Below, piece by piece: positions 1 to 8,711 of a stretch of 64,000 nt of DNA. Source of the DNA: Salinicoccus halodurans (lineage in GTDB: Bacteria; Bacillota; Bacilli; Staphylococcales; Salinicoccaceae); assembly GCF_900114445.1 (NCBI RefSeq), contig NZ_FOTB01000004.1, positions 18,272 to 82,271 of the forward strand. Direction: 5' to 3'. How positions within the stretch are numbered: the first letter of the stretch is position 1; each line of letters begins with the position of its first letter. The notes beneath the pieces are model-generated. The model ran no database searches, was not told the origin of the DNA, and worked only from the letters and a program-made list of their open reading frames with translations. The position numbers were made by a program, and so were the translations under genes.

Positions 1-44
1 GTTGGAAGACCAATATAGCCAAGACCAATAGTAGTTAATTTCAC
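1..44 (-). CDS. UDP-sugar dehydrogenase (UDP-ManNAc/UDP-glucose type), N-terminal fragment
   Basis: Only the first 14 codons are inside the window; the gene runs off the left edge. It starts at a GTG (complement of 42-44) with a Shine-Dalgarno AAGGTG 7 nt upstream (complement of 52-57). The residues read MKLTTIGLGYIGLP, which is the Rossmann beta1-loop (GxGYxG) that opens the UDP-glucose / UDP-N-acetylmannosamine dehydrogenase family. The family oxidises a UDP-hexose to the uronic acid for capsule or other surface polysaccharide. It follows the CpsD-like gene by 25 nt on the same strand, so it is probably in one operon with the Wzz-like and CpsD-like genes. Exact substrate cannot be decided from 14 residues. 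Confidence 0.75.
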   Translation of the reverse strand, partial: MKLTTIGLGYIGLP

Positions 45-69
45 TTAAAGACACCTTGCTTTCTGAATA

Positions 70-708
70 TTATTTGCTGTTTCTTATTATACCAAAAGAC
101 ACCATATTAAAAAGCCCTAATTTATCAATATGGCGTTTCACTTTCCTATAATCGCTCGTTTTATCCCTTGAAACCGTTACCGCACCTTCTGCAAGTTCGA
201 AGATATTGGAATAGTGCTCAAACTGTTCTGCCTCAGGGCCAATCAAAAATACCATATCATAATAATTTTTCAATGGATTCAATTTTGTCTTGATGTTTTT
301 AGTATTCAAAACTTCTATGAAATCTTCTTCGTCCACCTCTTCAAGAGATATGACATCCAGATTTTCATATTGTGTCTGCTGGATTGCCTCACTTAAGTAT
401 GGAGATGCATTGATTATTTCAATCAGCTTTTGGTCTCCGCTAACCTCGAAATAATTATTCAAGCCTTGGGGATTATTCAAGTCCAAATTGATGAGTAACA
501 CCTTTTTTTCGAGCTGTGTCAGTATATAACTGATGTGTGAAGCGGCTGTCATTGTTCCTTCGCCATCATTGACAGAAGTGAATAATACTGCGCCTAATTC
601 TTTCTGCTCTGACACATTAAGTATTGATTTGGCAGAGTTATATAAAGCATCCAATATTTGAGGTTCCAGATCCTGTACTTCTTTTACTGTCCCATCTGTT
701 CTTCTCAT
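70..708 (-). CDS. CpsD/CapB-family ParA-like ATPase, probably a pseudokinase
   Basis: 212 residues with the overall layout of the cytoplasmic BY-kinase domain (CpsD/CapB/Wze) that partners a Wzz-type protein in capsule chain-length control. The Walker A region reads SVNDGEGTMTAAS where active members have GEGKS/T, so the phosphate-binding Lys and following Ser/Thr are missing. Walker A' reads LLINLDLNNP (first Asp replaced by Asn) and the Walker B region reads YDMVFLIGPE, without the usual DTPP. There is no C-terminal tyrosine cluster. It lies 11 nt behind the Wzz-like gene and 25 nt before the UDP-sugar dehydrogenase. I infer a structural or regulatory protein rather than an active tyrosine kinase. 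Confidence 0.75.
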   Translation of the reverse strand: MRRTDGTVKEVQDLEPQILDALYNSAKSILNVSEQKELGAVLFTSVNDGEGTMTAASHISYILTQLEKKVLLINLDLNNPQGLNNYFEVSGDQKLIEIINASPYLSEAIQQTQYENLDVISLEEVDEEDFIEVLNTKNIKTKLNPLKNYYDMVFLIGPEAEQFEHYSNIFELAEGAVTVSRDKTSDYRKVKRHIDKLGLFNMVSFGIIRNSK

Positions 709-719
709 CAGCCTGCCTC

Positions 720-1238
720 CTAAAATGTTCCGACTGTTTTCTCATCCAAGTAATATTTAACATCTTCATCTGACAAGATGCGTCGATTCCGGATTCCTTG
801 AATTATGCCAAAGATAAAGCCAAGAATCACTGACGCTGCAATGATTATGACTTTCATCACGATGTCAGAGTTAGCATCAATTGTAATATTGACACCTTCT
901 TCATACCCTATGCCACTGTCATCCAGAAGAGCATCGAATTGGTTTTTTATGTTCGACACCTCATCTTCAGACACCGATTCTACATCAAGCGACAAATATT
1001 GTGATTCCGGGGAATATTGAATTGACGCCGCGCGCTCACCCAATTCAGCATTGACTTCCTGATTTAATTTAATCGCAAGTTCGTCTTCCTGAGTCGTTGA
1101 TAGCGGCTCGGATAATGAATAGTATTCCTCGTAATCATATGTATTTCCAGCCATGAAATAAGCAATCATCGTACCAATTATGCCCATAGCAAGAATATAC
1201 AAAATAATAGTTTTGAAATTCCTCTTGAAAAAGTACAT
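720..1238 (-). CDS. Wzz/CapA-like polysaccharide co-polymerase (chain length protein)
   Basis: 172 residues with a membrane segment at about 10-30, an extracytoplasmic stretch of roughly 100 residues, a second membrane segment at about 133-153 and a short cytoplasmic tail. The tail ending in DEDVKYYLDEKTVGTF resembles the Wzz-family tail that follows TM2 (xEDVxxxLxxxVLGTI). In the Gram-positive split systems this membrane protein activates the separate CpsD ATPase encoded next to it, as here. It is the first gene of the leftward polysaccharide operon. It is shorter than most CapA/CpsC proteins (around 220-230 residues), so the external domain is reduced. Confidence 0.75.
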   Translation of the reverse strand: MYFFKRNFKTIILYILAMGIIGTMIAYFMAGNTYDYEEYYSLSEPLSTTQEDELAIKLNQEVNAELGERAASIQYSPESQYLSLDVESVSEDEVSNIKNQFDALLDDSGIGYEEGVNITIDANSDIVMKVIIIAASVILGFIFGIIQGIRNRRILSDEDVKYYLDEKTVGTF

Positions 1239-1328
1239 TGTATTTCTCCCCTAGTCATCATTCATAATATATTATACTATTATATATGTCTTTTTAAAAT
1301 TCATAGTCAATAATTAAGAGGTGCAAAT

Positions 1329-2525
1329 ATGAAAGTGGATATTATCGGAAGTGAATTGGTCAAAAAGCTTACCGAATTTAAAAATTTCCCATACAAAATA
1401 AATAACTTTACCAGCGGCCAGAGTCTGTTGTCTTTGATTTCTACTCCTTATCCGGTAGACATGATCGATCTTGAAACAGATGATATTCATATCATCTCTA
1501 CAGCTTACAGAGACTTCAATAAATCTCTTTTTACATCTTTCAAAACATCTGAATCAGAAATACTGGTTCTCGATCTGTTAAGTGAACTCAATACAGTGTG
1601 CCAGTTCAATGGCGCATATTTCAATCAGTCATCTCTTGAGCTCTTGAAAGAAACACCTGACTATACTAATTTATCACACATAGAAAAATTTCGTGCAGTT
1701 CAGAATAGCAAAGAAGAGATTTTCAGTTTCCTGGATAAGTATGAAAAAATCATCATTATTAAGCCTGATAATCTGGAGGGGATAGATTCAGATTTCCTGA
1801 ATGCTCTTTACGAGATGATACAAAAAGAATTTCATAACCATTTAGTATTGACACTTCCAAATCCAACGGAAGGAAAAACTCACTTTAATTCGCCTATAGA
1901 ATACTATGATTCCATCAATTTCAATCTGAAGAAATTTACATCAGATAATTACTTCAATCAGCTGCTTTTCGATGAGAAACTGGAAGATGACCAGCTTTCC
2001 GTTTTCATCAACCACATCGAAGAACGCGAATATGTATATGAGCTGTATAAAGATGGACATTCATGGAAAATCTCAGAACCAACCACGTCCAGGTTCTATA
2101 AATTCTACTTGACCGAAAAAGGGAAATACCGCATCCGGGTAAACTTGACAGATGAGTCAGTCAATCCTCGTTTCTCTGAAACTTATAATTTCAATCCTTC
2201 CACCGGCCTCGTAAAGAGGCAGATTGATTACGTTGAAATGCCGGCTTTCTCTGATATATGGCTGCTGGATTATATTTTGGAGCACGAAAATATCAAAGCA
2301 ATAATAGGCAATCCTTTCAAATATCCGGAAGGATATAATGAAACTGCTGTTATACAATCAACTGGTTTAGATGAGGATTTAATACTATCTAAACCTGAAT
2401 TATTTGAATATGTTTTTCATAAAATGATTGATGATAATACATCGGATTATATGGATACTGAAGAAACTCAGCCGAAGAAAATGTTCTTAAAAACTATGAA
2501 AAGATATTTATCTGAGAAAAACTAG
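1329..2525 (+). CDS. Hypothetical protein, possibly SGNH/DUF6270-like, in polysaccharide cluster
   Basis: 398 residues, no signal peptide or membrane segment. The start MKVDIIGSELV resembles the opening strand-loop of the DUF6270 (SGNH-like) proteins often found in capsule loci, but the usual GSC-TRD catalytic-type motif is not present, so the assignment is weak. The part around residues 230-290 (YELYKDGHSWKI, FYKFYLTEKGKYRIRV) looks like a small beta-sandwich domain, reminiscent of the short beta protein at 21289-21678. A good Shine-Dalgarno AGAGGTG precedes the ATG. It is transcribed away from the Wzz operon and ends in a perfect bidirectional terminator palindrome. Function not recognised. 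Confidence 0.6.
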   Translation: MKVDIIGSELVKKLTEFKNFPYKINNFTSGQSLLSLISTPYPVDMIDLETDDIHIISTAYRDFNKSLFTSFKTSESEILVLDLLSELNTVCQFNGAYFNQSSLELLKETPDYTNLSHIEKFRAVQNSKEEIFSFLDKYEKIIIIKPDNLEGIDSDFLNALYEMIQKEFHNHLVLTLPNPTEGKTHFNSPIEYYDSINFNLKKFTSDNYFNQLLFDEKLEDDQLSVFINHIEEREYVYELYKDGHSWKISEPTTSRFYKFYLTEKGKYRIRVNLTDESVNPRFSETYNFNPSTGLVKRQIDYVEMPAFSDIWLLDYILEHENIKAIIGNPFKYPEGYNETAVIQSTGLDEDLILSKPELFEYVFHKMIDDNTSDYMDTEETQPKKMFLKTMKRYLSEKN

Positions 2526-2537
2526 AGTATCCTGAAC

Positions 2538-2573
2538 GAACAAAAAGAGAGCTGATCAGCTCTCTTTTTGTTC
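2538..2573. terminator. Bidirectional terminator, perfect 36-bp palindrome
   Basis: The sequence around 2538-2573 is a perfect inverted repeat centred on GATC, with A5 on the left flank of the stem and T5 on the right, so it can stop transcription from either side. It overlaps the last codons of the leftward glycosyltransferase gene ending at 2556 and lies 12 nt after the stop of the rightward gene. Confidence 0.85.
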
Positions 2574-5372
2574 ATATATGCCTATGATGGTTTTTAGAAG
2601 TACTTCCCAATCCCGGTTCGTTTCAACCCATTCTCTCGCATGAGTTCCAATTTCCTCATTTTTTGATATCTCTATTATTGCCTTCTCCAAAGCCTCTGTA
2701 TTTTCCGCTTCAAAGTACGTACCGTTTTCTCCATCTATTACCATTTCTTTCAAGGCGGCAACATCACTTACAACCACCTTTTTAGCCATTGCCATCGCTT
2801 CATATGTCTTTATAGGCGTAACCAGTTGACATACCAGTTCATTCGTTCTCGGGAATGGAGTGATATCTATGACAGAATAGAATTTTGACACCTGCTCATG
2901 CGGAATTTTGCCAGTGAAGATGACATCATCTCTGATATCGAACTCTGTGACCAGTGCTTGCAATTGCGGCAGATACTGGCCTTCTCCAACAACCAGAAAC
3001 TTTAATCTTTTATTAAGCTTTTTGGAGTCATTGATATTCTTGATTGCTTTTAATATGAAATCAATACCTTCATATATTGTGATAGAACCTATAAACCCTA
3101 AAACGATATTGTCCTCAAGACCATATTTCTCAACTATAGAGTCATCTGCTTTAGAGGGAGCCATATTCTCTGTATCCACTCCGTTGGGTACTACTGTTAT
3201 TTTTTTTTCATCAATACCTTTGCTAATCAGATATTCTTTAAGGCTTTCACTGATGCACAGTACCTCATCAGCAATTCTGCAGCATAATACTTCATAATTG
3301 TCCTGAAGATTGAATCTGTCTGATTTATAGAACAAAGGATTTTTAGATGTTTGAGTATGATGCCACAACCCTCTCACTTCATAAATAGTTCTCAAACCCA
3401 GCATTTCCCCCACTTTCAATGCAGGCAGTGCATTCTGAAAGTTGGAAGCAGCGTGAATAATTTCCGGTTTCTCCATTTTAACGATATTGAGAATTTCTTC
3501 TGCATATACATTAAAATAATCATTCATTGGTGTTTTATTCGTCAAATATTTATCCGACTTGTCTATATAGTATGTCTTGATATCGTTAATATCTGCATCC
3601 GGAACCGCGTAACCTTCGTGTTTTGGAGACCATCCGAGTCTCGTCGTAAGAACAGGTTCATAGCCTCTTTCACTAACCCTTTTGACTATTTCATTTGAAC
3701 GGATTGTATATCCATTAGTAACCGGCAGTGCCTTATTAAGTACAAAGAGTATTTTTTTATCATTTTTTTCAATGTCCCTGTTATCCCTCAATGATATAGG
3801 CATCTGCCATTCATTATTCAACAACTGAAACTCCTGTAATGCCATTTGATACTCACCCGGAAATAATCGTGCAGGGTAATACTTCTTCATCAACTTGATG
3901 TTTTTATATCTCTCTGTAATATTCCCCATAACATGATAATTTCTGATATACGACCTTAGTACATCATGGTGATACGGTCTGATTTTCGCTGCCTTCTCTG
4001 TTTCTCCCAGCGACAATTTATATTCTTTGAGCTGGAAATAGTATTTGGCAAAATGTGTCCTGAGCTTAAATTGCTTATCTTTTTGCTTACTGTTCACCAA
4101 CCAATCCAAGTTTTTCTGATCGCTTATTGAACAATAGTATCTTCCCAGTGCAAGTGCATTGGACATTCTTTTTGATGATGTGATTTTCAGGTGCTCTATT
4201 AAATAATGCGGCAAGTCGATTCTCATATTAAAATGAAGCAGTTTTTTTATTATGATATTATAAATGCGTTTCTGTTCACGCTTTGTAAATCGATGGTGTA
4301 TGAAGCTATCCACTTCATTATTCAATGCGCTGTTTATGAAAAATTGGGGATAATGGAATATTACATGCAGCCGGCGATCCCTTTTTAATAATCTACTAAA
4401 TTTTTCATCTTCCAAAACAAGCTGCTGATCCATTATCATCCTTCTGAGAGACATGATGTGCTGCGTATTCAAATTAACCTGGGGAATCAGCTGATAAACA
4501 GTTTTCAGCATCTGTTCTGAAAAGTTATTGGAATGATAATAATTAAGTATTCTTTGCAGTTTTAAGCTCTTATCGTCGTTGGAGTCATCAGTGATGTTAA
4601 ATGTATGGAGCGCTTCGAATTCAAGGTATTGGAACAAATCCTTGTTTTCTTTCAGAAAAGGCACATAATCATTTTTTAAAATCTCCAAGTTATCCGCATT
4701 CCTGTAATATTCATTAACCACAAAAGTATATCCAAGTTTTTTCATTTGCGGATTAAGGGTGTCTATCTTGAATTTAATTTCCTGAAGGTCCACCTTATTA
4801 ATATCTTTGAGTCCTAAAAAGTTCAGTGCATACTGTCTCCAGCTGTACTTGTAATATATATCGCTCTTATCGTCTTCAAATTGTTCTATCAGTAAGTCCT
4901 TGTCCTGCTCAGTGATTTGAATCAGCTGCTCTGCTTCGTCATATAGATTTCTGCTCACTAAATAACTGATCAGATTGAATTGCTGATCAGTTTCCAAATA
5001 TTTAAGCACATCAATATTCTTATTTGAAAGACCTATGATGGGTTCCAAAAGCTTCAAATCATAAAGTAATTTGACTTTCAAATTCAAAACATTGGGATTT
5101 TCAATGTTCTCAATCAACCTGTATGCTTCTGTATATTTCTTCTCGTGCCTGTGGATGAGCGCATTGAGAAACATTTTATAATCACTGTTCAAATTCATAT
5201 TGTTAATCTGATGCAATAACATTGAATGGTTTGATTTCCTCAGATAAATGCTTATGCCGCCCTCTTTACTGCCAATCTTTTTTGTCAGGCTCTTACGTAA
5301 TACAAACCTTGATACAGATTGAAAATTTAATTGTAGAGCAATATAAGCAATTATCCCTAAGATGTATGTCAT
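2556..5372 (-). CDS. Large two-domain glycosyltransferase family 4 protein
   Basis: 938 residues. The C-terminal ~400 residues form a GT4 GT-B enzyme: ILFVLNKALPVTNGYTIRS, the acceptor-side EVRGLWHH, VVPNGVDTE, GFIGSITIYEGIDFIL at the start of the donor domain, and KTYEAMAMAKKVVVSD in the place of the E-x7-E donor-binding motif. The first ~500 residues are helical, hydrophilic and TPR-like in texture (for example MFLNALIHRHEKKYTEAYRL), possibly a protein-interaction scaffold. Residues 1-25 are moderately hydrophobic and could contact the membrane. It probably adds sugars to a lipid-linked surface polymer. It stands alone on the strand, with its own promoter gap upstream and the palindromic terminator at its end. 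The substrate is unknown. Confidence 0.8.
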   Translation of the reverse strand: MTYILGIIAYIALQLNFQSVSRFVLRKSLTKKIGSKEGGISIYLRKSNHSMLLHQINNMNLNSDYKMFLNALIHRHEKKYTEAYRLIENIENPNVLNLKVKLLYDLKLLEPIIGLSNKNIDVLKYLETDQQFNLISYLVSRNLYDEAEQLIQITEQDKDLLIEQFEDDKSDIYYKYSWRQYALNFLGLKDINKVDLQEIKFKIDTLNPQMKKLGYTFVVNEYYRNADNLEILKNDYVPFLKENKDLFQYLEFEALHTFNITDDSNDDKSLKLQRILNYYHSNNFSEQMLKTVYQLIPQVNLNTQHIMSLRRMIMDQQLVLEDEKFSRLLKRDRRLHVIFHYPQFFINSALNNEVDSFIHHRFTKREQKRIYNIIIKKLLHFNMRIDLPHYLIEHLKITSSKRMSNALALGRYYCSISDQKNLDWLVNSKQKDKQFKLRTHFAKYYFQLKEYKLSLGETEKAAKIRPYHHDVLRSYIRNYHVMGNITERYKNIKLMKKYYPARLFPGEYQMALQEFQLLNNEWQMPISLRDNRDIEKNDKKILFVLNKALPVTNGYTIRSNEIVKRVSERGYEPVLTTRLGWSPKHEGYAVPDADINDIKTYYIDKSDKYLTNKTPMNDYFNVYAEEILNIVKMEKPEIIHAASNFQNALPALKVGEMLGLRTIYEVRGLWHHTQTSKNPLFYKSDRFNLQDNYEVLCCRIADEVLCISESLKEYLISKGIDEKKITVVPNGVDTENMAPSKADDSIVEKYGLEDNIVLGFIGSITIYEGIDFILKAIKNINDSKKLNKRLKFLVVGEGQYLPQLQALVTEFDIRDDVIFTGKIPHEQVSKFYSVIDITPFPRTNELVCQLVTPIKTYEAMAMAKKVVVSDVAALKEMVIDGENGTYFEAENTEALEKAIIEISKNEEIGTHAREWVETNRDWEVLLKTIIGIYEQKES

Positions 5373-5485
5373 AATATTTCCCCTTATTACACGCGCACTT
5401 TTATATCAATTCTATACTTTATTATATTATAAGCATAATACATTATTATATACATAGAAACCCTAATATTTACAACACAACTCTA

Positions 5486-5537
5486 AAAAATAAAGCTTCT
5501 GACGACTGTACTTATCACATTGTCAGAAGCTTTATTT
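5486..5537 (-). terminator. Intrinsic terminator after GT4 gene
   Basis: A 14-16 bp stem (AATAAAGCTTCTGAC pairing with GTCAGAAGCTTTATT) followed on the minus strand by TTTATTTTTTAG. The stop codon of the leftward GT4 gene (5532-5534) lies inside the stem. Confidence 0.8.
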
Positions 5538-6713
5538 ATTTTGGATGAAACTGGTGAGACTATTAATATTGTTTTCCCAAAGGAATTTTTCGTCCAATAG
5601 TTTTTTTGCATTCAATCTGAATTTATTCTCGAGCAGTTCGTCATCTCTTATTCGCTTTATGGCTTCTACTATTTGTGAGGAAGAACCTTTCTCAACTGCA
5701 ATGCCCACTTCGTTGTCATTTATCAAAGCATTAGTAAATCCGCCAAGATTAGTTACCACTGGCACTCCGCTGCCTATTCCATCAATCACTTTCCCTGGAA
5801 GGACATTAAGAAAAACATCTGTTTCTTTTAAAAGGGATAATTGAACATTATGCTGTCTTATCAGGTAAAGACATTCGTCTCTCGTTTTTTCTCCATGGAC
5901 ATTAATAAAACTGAAATCACCTTTATCAATAAAAACTTTGAATTTTGGTGCATTTGCTCCATATGCAATTATATTGAATGTTATTTTTTCTTCCTCCAAC
6001 ATTTCTGCAACTTCAACCAGTTGATCATAGCTTTGAGCATGGCCGATGTTACCTGTATATATCACTTGAAAGTCATTACTTGGTAATTCAAAAGCAACTT
6101 CTTCATTATTAAAAGCGTTGGGTAGGAAAAATACAGGTTTTTGGGGAGTCATGTCCATTATATGATCTCTAAAACCTTCATTATTGATTACTACTTTATC
6201 TGCCTTTTTATACATGAGTTTCTCCATAAACTTCAAGATTGGCCAAAAAGTATCGACCGGCAGCTTATCAATATCTTTTACACTGTCCGGCCATAAATCT
6301 CTTACCTCCAACACTTTAGTAACCGATTTAATATTTTTTTGGAAAAAGAACGTTGCCCATGGCAGAAAGATATTAGGAGATGTAACATATATGACATCGA
6401 ACTCCTGTTGATAGCTCTTCACAAAATGCCTGACTTTATATGCAAGTTCAAGATAATATCCGACACGGGAATACATGTTTTTAGACTGTTTGTTACTCCT
6501 CATCGGTATTCTCAGAATATCGTTGGAATTTGTTATCGCGTCTTCATTCCAATACTTCTCATCATTATACATACGTTCATTCGGATAACTCGGTATGGTA
6601 GTTACAACTCTTACATCATGGGTTTTAGAGAGCTGTAAATATAAATTTTTGAACCTGTTCGCTCCTGAACCGATTTCCGGATAGAAATTTTGAGTAATCA
6701 GTAGTATCTTCAT
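5532..6713 (-). CDS. WbuB-like glycosyltransferase family 4
   Basis: 393 residues of GT-B fold. The N-terminus MKILLITQNFYPEIGSGANR and the segment EVRDLWPDSV are typical of the WbuB/CapL-type GT4 transferases that use UDP-amino sugars for polysaccharide synthesis. The donor half shows VIYTGNIGHAQ and PGKVIDGIGSGVPVV. No membrane segment is evident; it would act at the inner face of the membrane. It follows the first TagH-type ATPase gene by 25 nt, so TagG1, TagH1 and this transferase form a three-gene operon ending at the terminator near 5490. Base composition is AT-rich like the rest of the left end. Sugar specificity cannot be read from the sequence. Confidence 0.8.
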   Translation of the reverse strand: MKILLITQNFYPEIGSGANRFKNLYLQLSKTHDVRVVTTIPSYPNERMYNDEKYWNEDAITNSNDILRIPMRSNKQSKNMYSRVGYYLELAYKVRHFVKSYQQEFDVIYVTSPNIFLPWATFFFQKNIKSVTKVLEVRDLWPDSVKDIDKLPVDTFWPILKFMEKLMYKKADKVVINNEGFRDHIMDMTPQKPVFFLPNAFNNEEVAFELPSNDFQVIYTGNIGHAQSYDQLVEVAEMLEEEKITFNIIAYGANAPKFKVFIDKGDFSFINVHGEKTRDECLYLIRQHNVQLSLLKETDVFLNVLPGKVIDGIGSGVPVVTNLGGFTNALINDNEVGIAVEKGSSSQIVEAIKRIRDDELLENKFRLNAKKLLDEKFLWENNINSLTSFIQNK

Positions 6714-6738
6714 AAAAATCCTAACTTATCTAATATTT

Positions 6739-7647
6739 TTAAAGATTAATGATTTGAAGAAATATACCAAAAAGCGCAAATAAGAAGAGTATAAATGCTG
6801 GAATCAAACTTGATAACGGCGCCTTATCTTTCTTTGGTTTTGCTCTTCTTGATTTTTCCTTCTGTTTTTCCATCATTTTTTCTTTATATTGTAACTGTTC
6901 TTCCTTGGTAAGTAATTTATATTGATTGATAAACTCATTATATCGCTCTACGATTGGTAATGCATCACCAAACTCTTTCATTTCTCCATATTGAATCCAG
7001 ACCGCCTTATTACACATTTTTTCAATCTGTCCGGCAGAATGTGAAACAAAGAATATTGTTTTTCCCTGCTGTTGAAATTCTTTCATACGATCTAGACATT
7101 TATCCGCAAAAGTTTGATCACCAACAGAGAGTGCCTCATCCACAATCAGGACATCCGGATTTGTATGGATTGCAATAGCGAAACCAAGCCTTGAACGCAT
7201 TCCACTGGAATATGATTTTATGGGTTGATATATATATTCTCCAAGCTCACTAAAATCTACAATATCATTATATTTGGCTTTTATTTCAGCATTAGTCATT
7301 CCGTGCATGAGGCACTTCATACGAATGTTTTCTTCACCTGTAAGGTCCTGATTCAAACCGGCACTGATGGCAATCAATGAACTTTTACCGCGAATATCTA
7401 TTGATCCTTCGGAGGGAACAGTAACCTCTCCCAACAAATCAGATAAAGTCGATTTCCCGGAGCCGTTCAATCCGATAATCCCTACAGAATCTCCTGCTTG
7501 TACTTCGAAATCAATATCTCTTAAAGCATAGAAAGCTTTCTCTTTATTAAAATGCCCTAATGTAAACAATGAAATTATTTTAGATAGTTTACTTCTGTTC
7601 AGGTCGTAAATTTTAGAGACACTATTAACTTTGACTTTATAGTCCAT
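6739..7647 (-). CDS. tagH: TagH-type ABC transporter ATPase, copy 1
   Basis: 302 residues of the polysaccharide/teichoic-acid exporter ATPase family (ABC-2 type). Walker A is GLNGSGKST, the signature is YSSGMRSRLGFA and Walker B is DVLIVDEALSVGD, all intact. A predicted membrane segment at the very C-terminus (IPAFILFLFALFGIFLQII) follows a Lys-rich linker, like the C-terminal extension of TagH. With the permease 33 nt upstream it would flip a lipid-linked polymer across the membrane. A second, more GC-rich copy lies at 17679-18587. Which of the two is the housekeeping wall teichoic acid exporter is not settled here; the AT-rich context suggests this copy arrived with the left-hand cluster. 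Confidence 0.85.
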   Translation of the reverse strand: MDYKVKVNSVSKIYDLNRSKLSKIISLFTLGHFNKEKAFYALRDIDFEVQAGDSVGIIGLNGSGKSTLSDLLGEVTVPSEGSIDIRGKSSLIAISAGLNQDLTGEENIRMKCLMHGMTNAEIKAKYNDIVDFSELGEYIYQPIKSYSSGMRSRLGFAIAIHTNPDVLIVDEALSVGDQTFADKCLDRMKEFQQQGKTIFFVSHSAGQIEKMCNKAVWIQYGEMKEFGDALPIVERYNEFINQYKLLTKEEQLQYKEKMMEKQKEKSRRAKPKKDKAPLSSLIPAFILFLFALFGIFLQIINL

Positions 7648-7679
7648 TTAAATCGTCCTTTTTGAGTGATCAATTCAGA

Positions 7680-8489
7680 TTATAAATAATCCACCAGTCT
7701 ATCTCTAAATCGGTAATGAACATTGACACCTACATAGAACAGGAATAATGTAATCGACCAAAAGTAAATATGATCGGACATGCCGCCATATAATGGTGCC
7801 TCCTGTAGAACGAGAGCAGTCCTGTAATTCATTACTAAATAAGCAACCGGGTTAAATGAGGAAATGGTGTGCATAAGCGCATTTGCTTCTGACAGAGACC
7901 AGAATATTGGTGTAAGAAAGAAAAACATGCGAATTACATTTTGCAAAACATTTTTCATATCTCTAATTAATATCACTAATGTAGACATGATTAACCCTAC
8001 ACTGGATATCAAAGCTACAGAAGCAACTACAAAATATAGAAAACTAAGATAATGAATAGGCGAGGAAAAACCATAAATAATACTAATAACTAGTAAGATT
8101 GACGTGGTAATGAATAGGTTTATCAAACTGTTTACAATAGACACTGAAATTAGAGTGCTAGACGGAAATTTCATTTTAGTCACTAAACCTATTTGACTTT
8201 GAATTGCCCCAGATGCCGCATTGATTCCTGCGGATATATATAACCATGGGAATAATCCACTAATTAAATGGACAATAAATGGCAAATCTCCAACGTCTCC
8301 GCGATCTCCCCGTAATCCCAGACCAAACACCACATAATAAAGGAAGACTTGCATAGCAGGCTGTAAAATATTCCAAAATAATCCTAGATAGTGGTTTGCA
8401 TATTGAGATTTCAAACTATAGACACTAAGTCCGATGATTAATCTTCTATGTAACCATTGCTCTTTTAAAATTTTAAATATATTATTCAT
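7680..8489 (-). CDS. tagG: TagG-type ABC transporter permease, copy 1
   Basis: 269 residues with six predicted membrane segments, the usual ABC-2 polysaccharide exporter permease size. Typical stretches are YANHYLGLFWNILQPAMQVF near residue 30 and MRFFFLTPIFWS-like motifs in the second half. It pairs with the ATPase immediately downstream to export an undecaprenyl-linked polymer such as teichoic acid or capsule. It is the first gene of the TagG1-TagH1-GT4 operon. It is clearly paralogous to the permease at 22830-23639, for example HYLGLFWNILQP in both, but AT-rich in codon use. It could serve a specific capsule or glycopolymer rather than the main wall teichoic acid. Confidence 0.85.
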   Translation of the reverse strand: MNNIFKILKEQWLHRRLIIGLSVYSLKSQYANHYLGLFWNILQPAMQVFLYYVVFGLGLRGDRGDVGDLPFIVHLISGLFPWLYISAGINAASGAIQSQIGLVTKMKFPSSTLISVSIVNSLINLFITTSILLVISIIYGFSSPIHYLSFLYFVVASVALISSVGLIMSTLVILIRDMKNVLQNVIRMFFFLTPIFWSLSEANALMHTISSFNPVAYLVMNYRTALVLQEAPLYGGMSDHIYFWSITLFLFYVGVNVHYRFRDRLVDYL

Positions 8490-8655
8490 TTTGATGCCTC
8501 AATCCATCCAAACTTTATTCATAACTTAGCCATTATACCATTTTTTATTTCTTATTAATATCGTTCTTTATTCATTCATAATAGTCTATATTTCATCAAT
8601 TTAAAAGTTGTAAGAAAAACTTATAAATTTTTCTACAAACTTTACAAAATAGCAA

Positions 8656-8706
8656 TTCCTTCTTTACCTATATAGTTATATAATAAAGTTATATAACATA
8701 AGGAGG
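8656..8706 (+). promoter_or_regulatory. Promoter and ribosome binding site of the glucosaminidase gene
   Basis: A TATAAT -10 at 8679-8684 lies 17 bp after a weak -35 (TTCCTT, 8656-8661), followed by AAGGAGG at 8700-8706 close to the ATG at 8712. GTTATATAA occurs twice around the -10, as a short direct repeat that could bind a regulator. Confidence 0.5.
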
Positions 8707-8711
8707 TTCCT

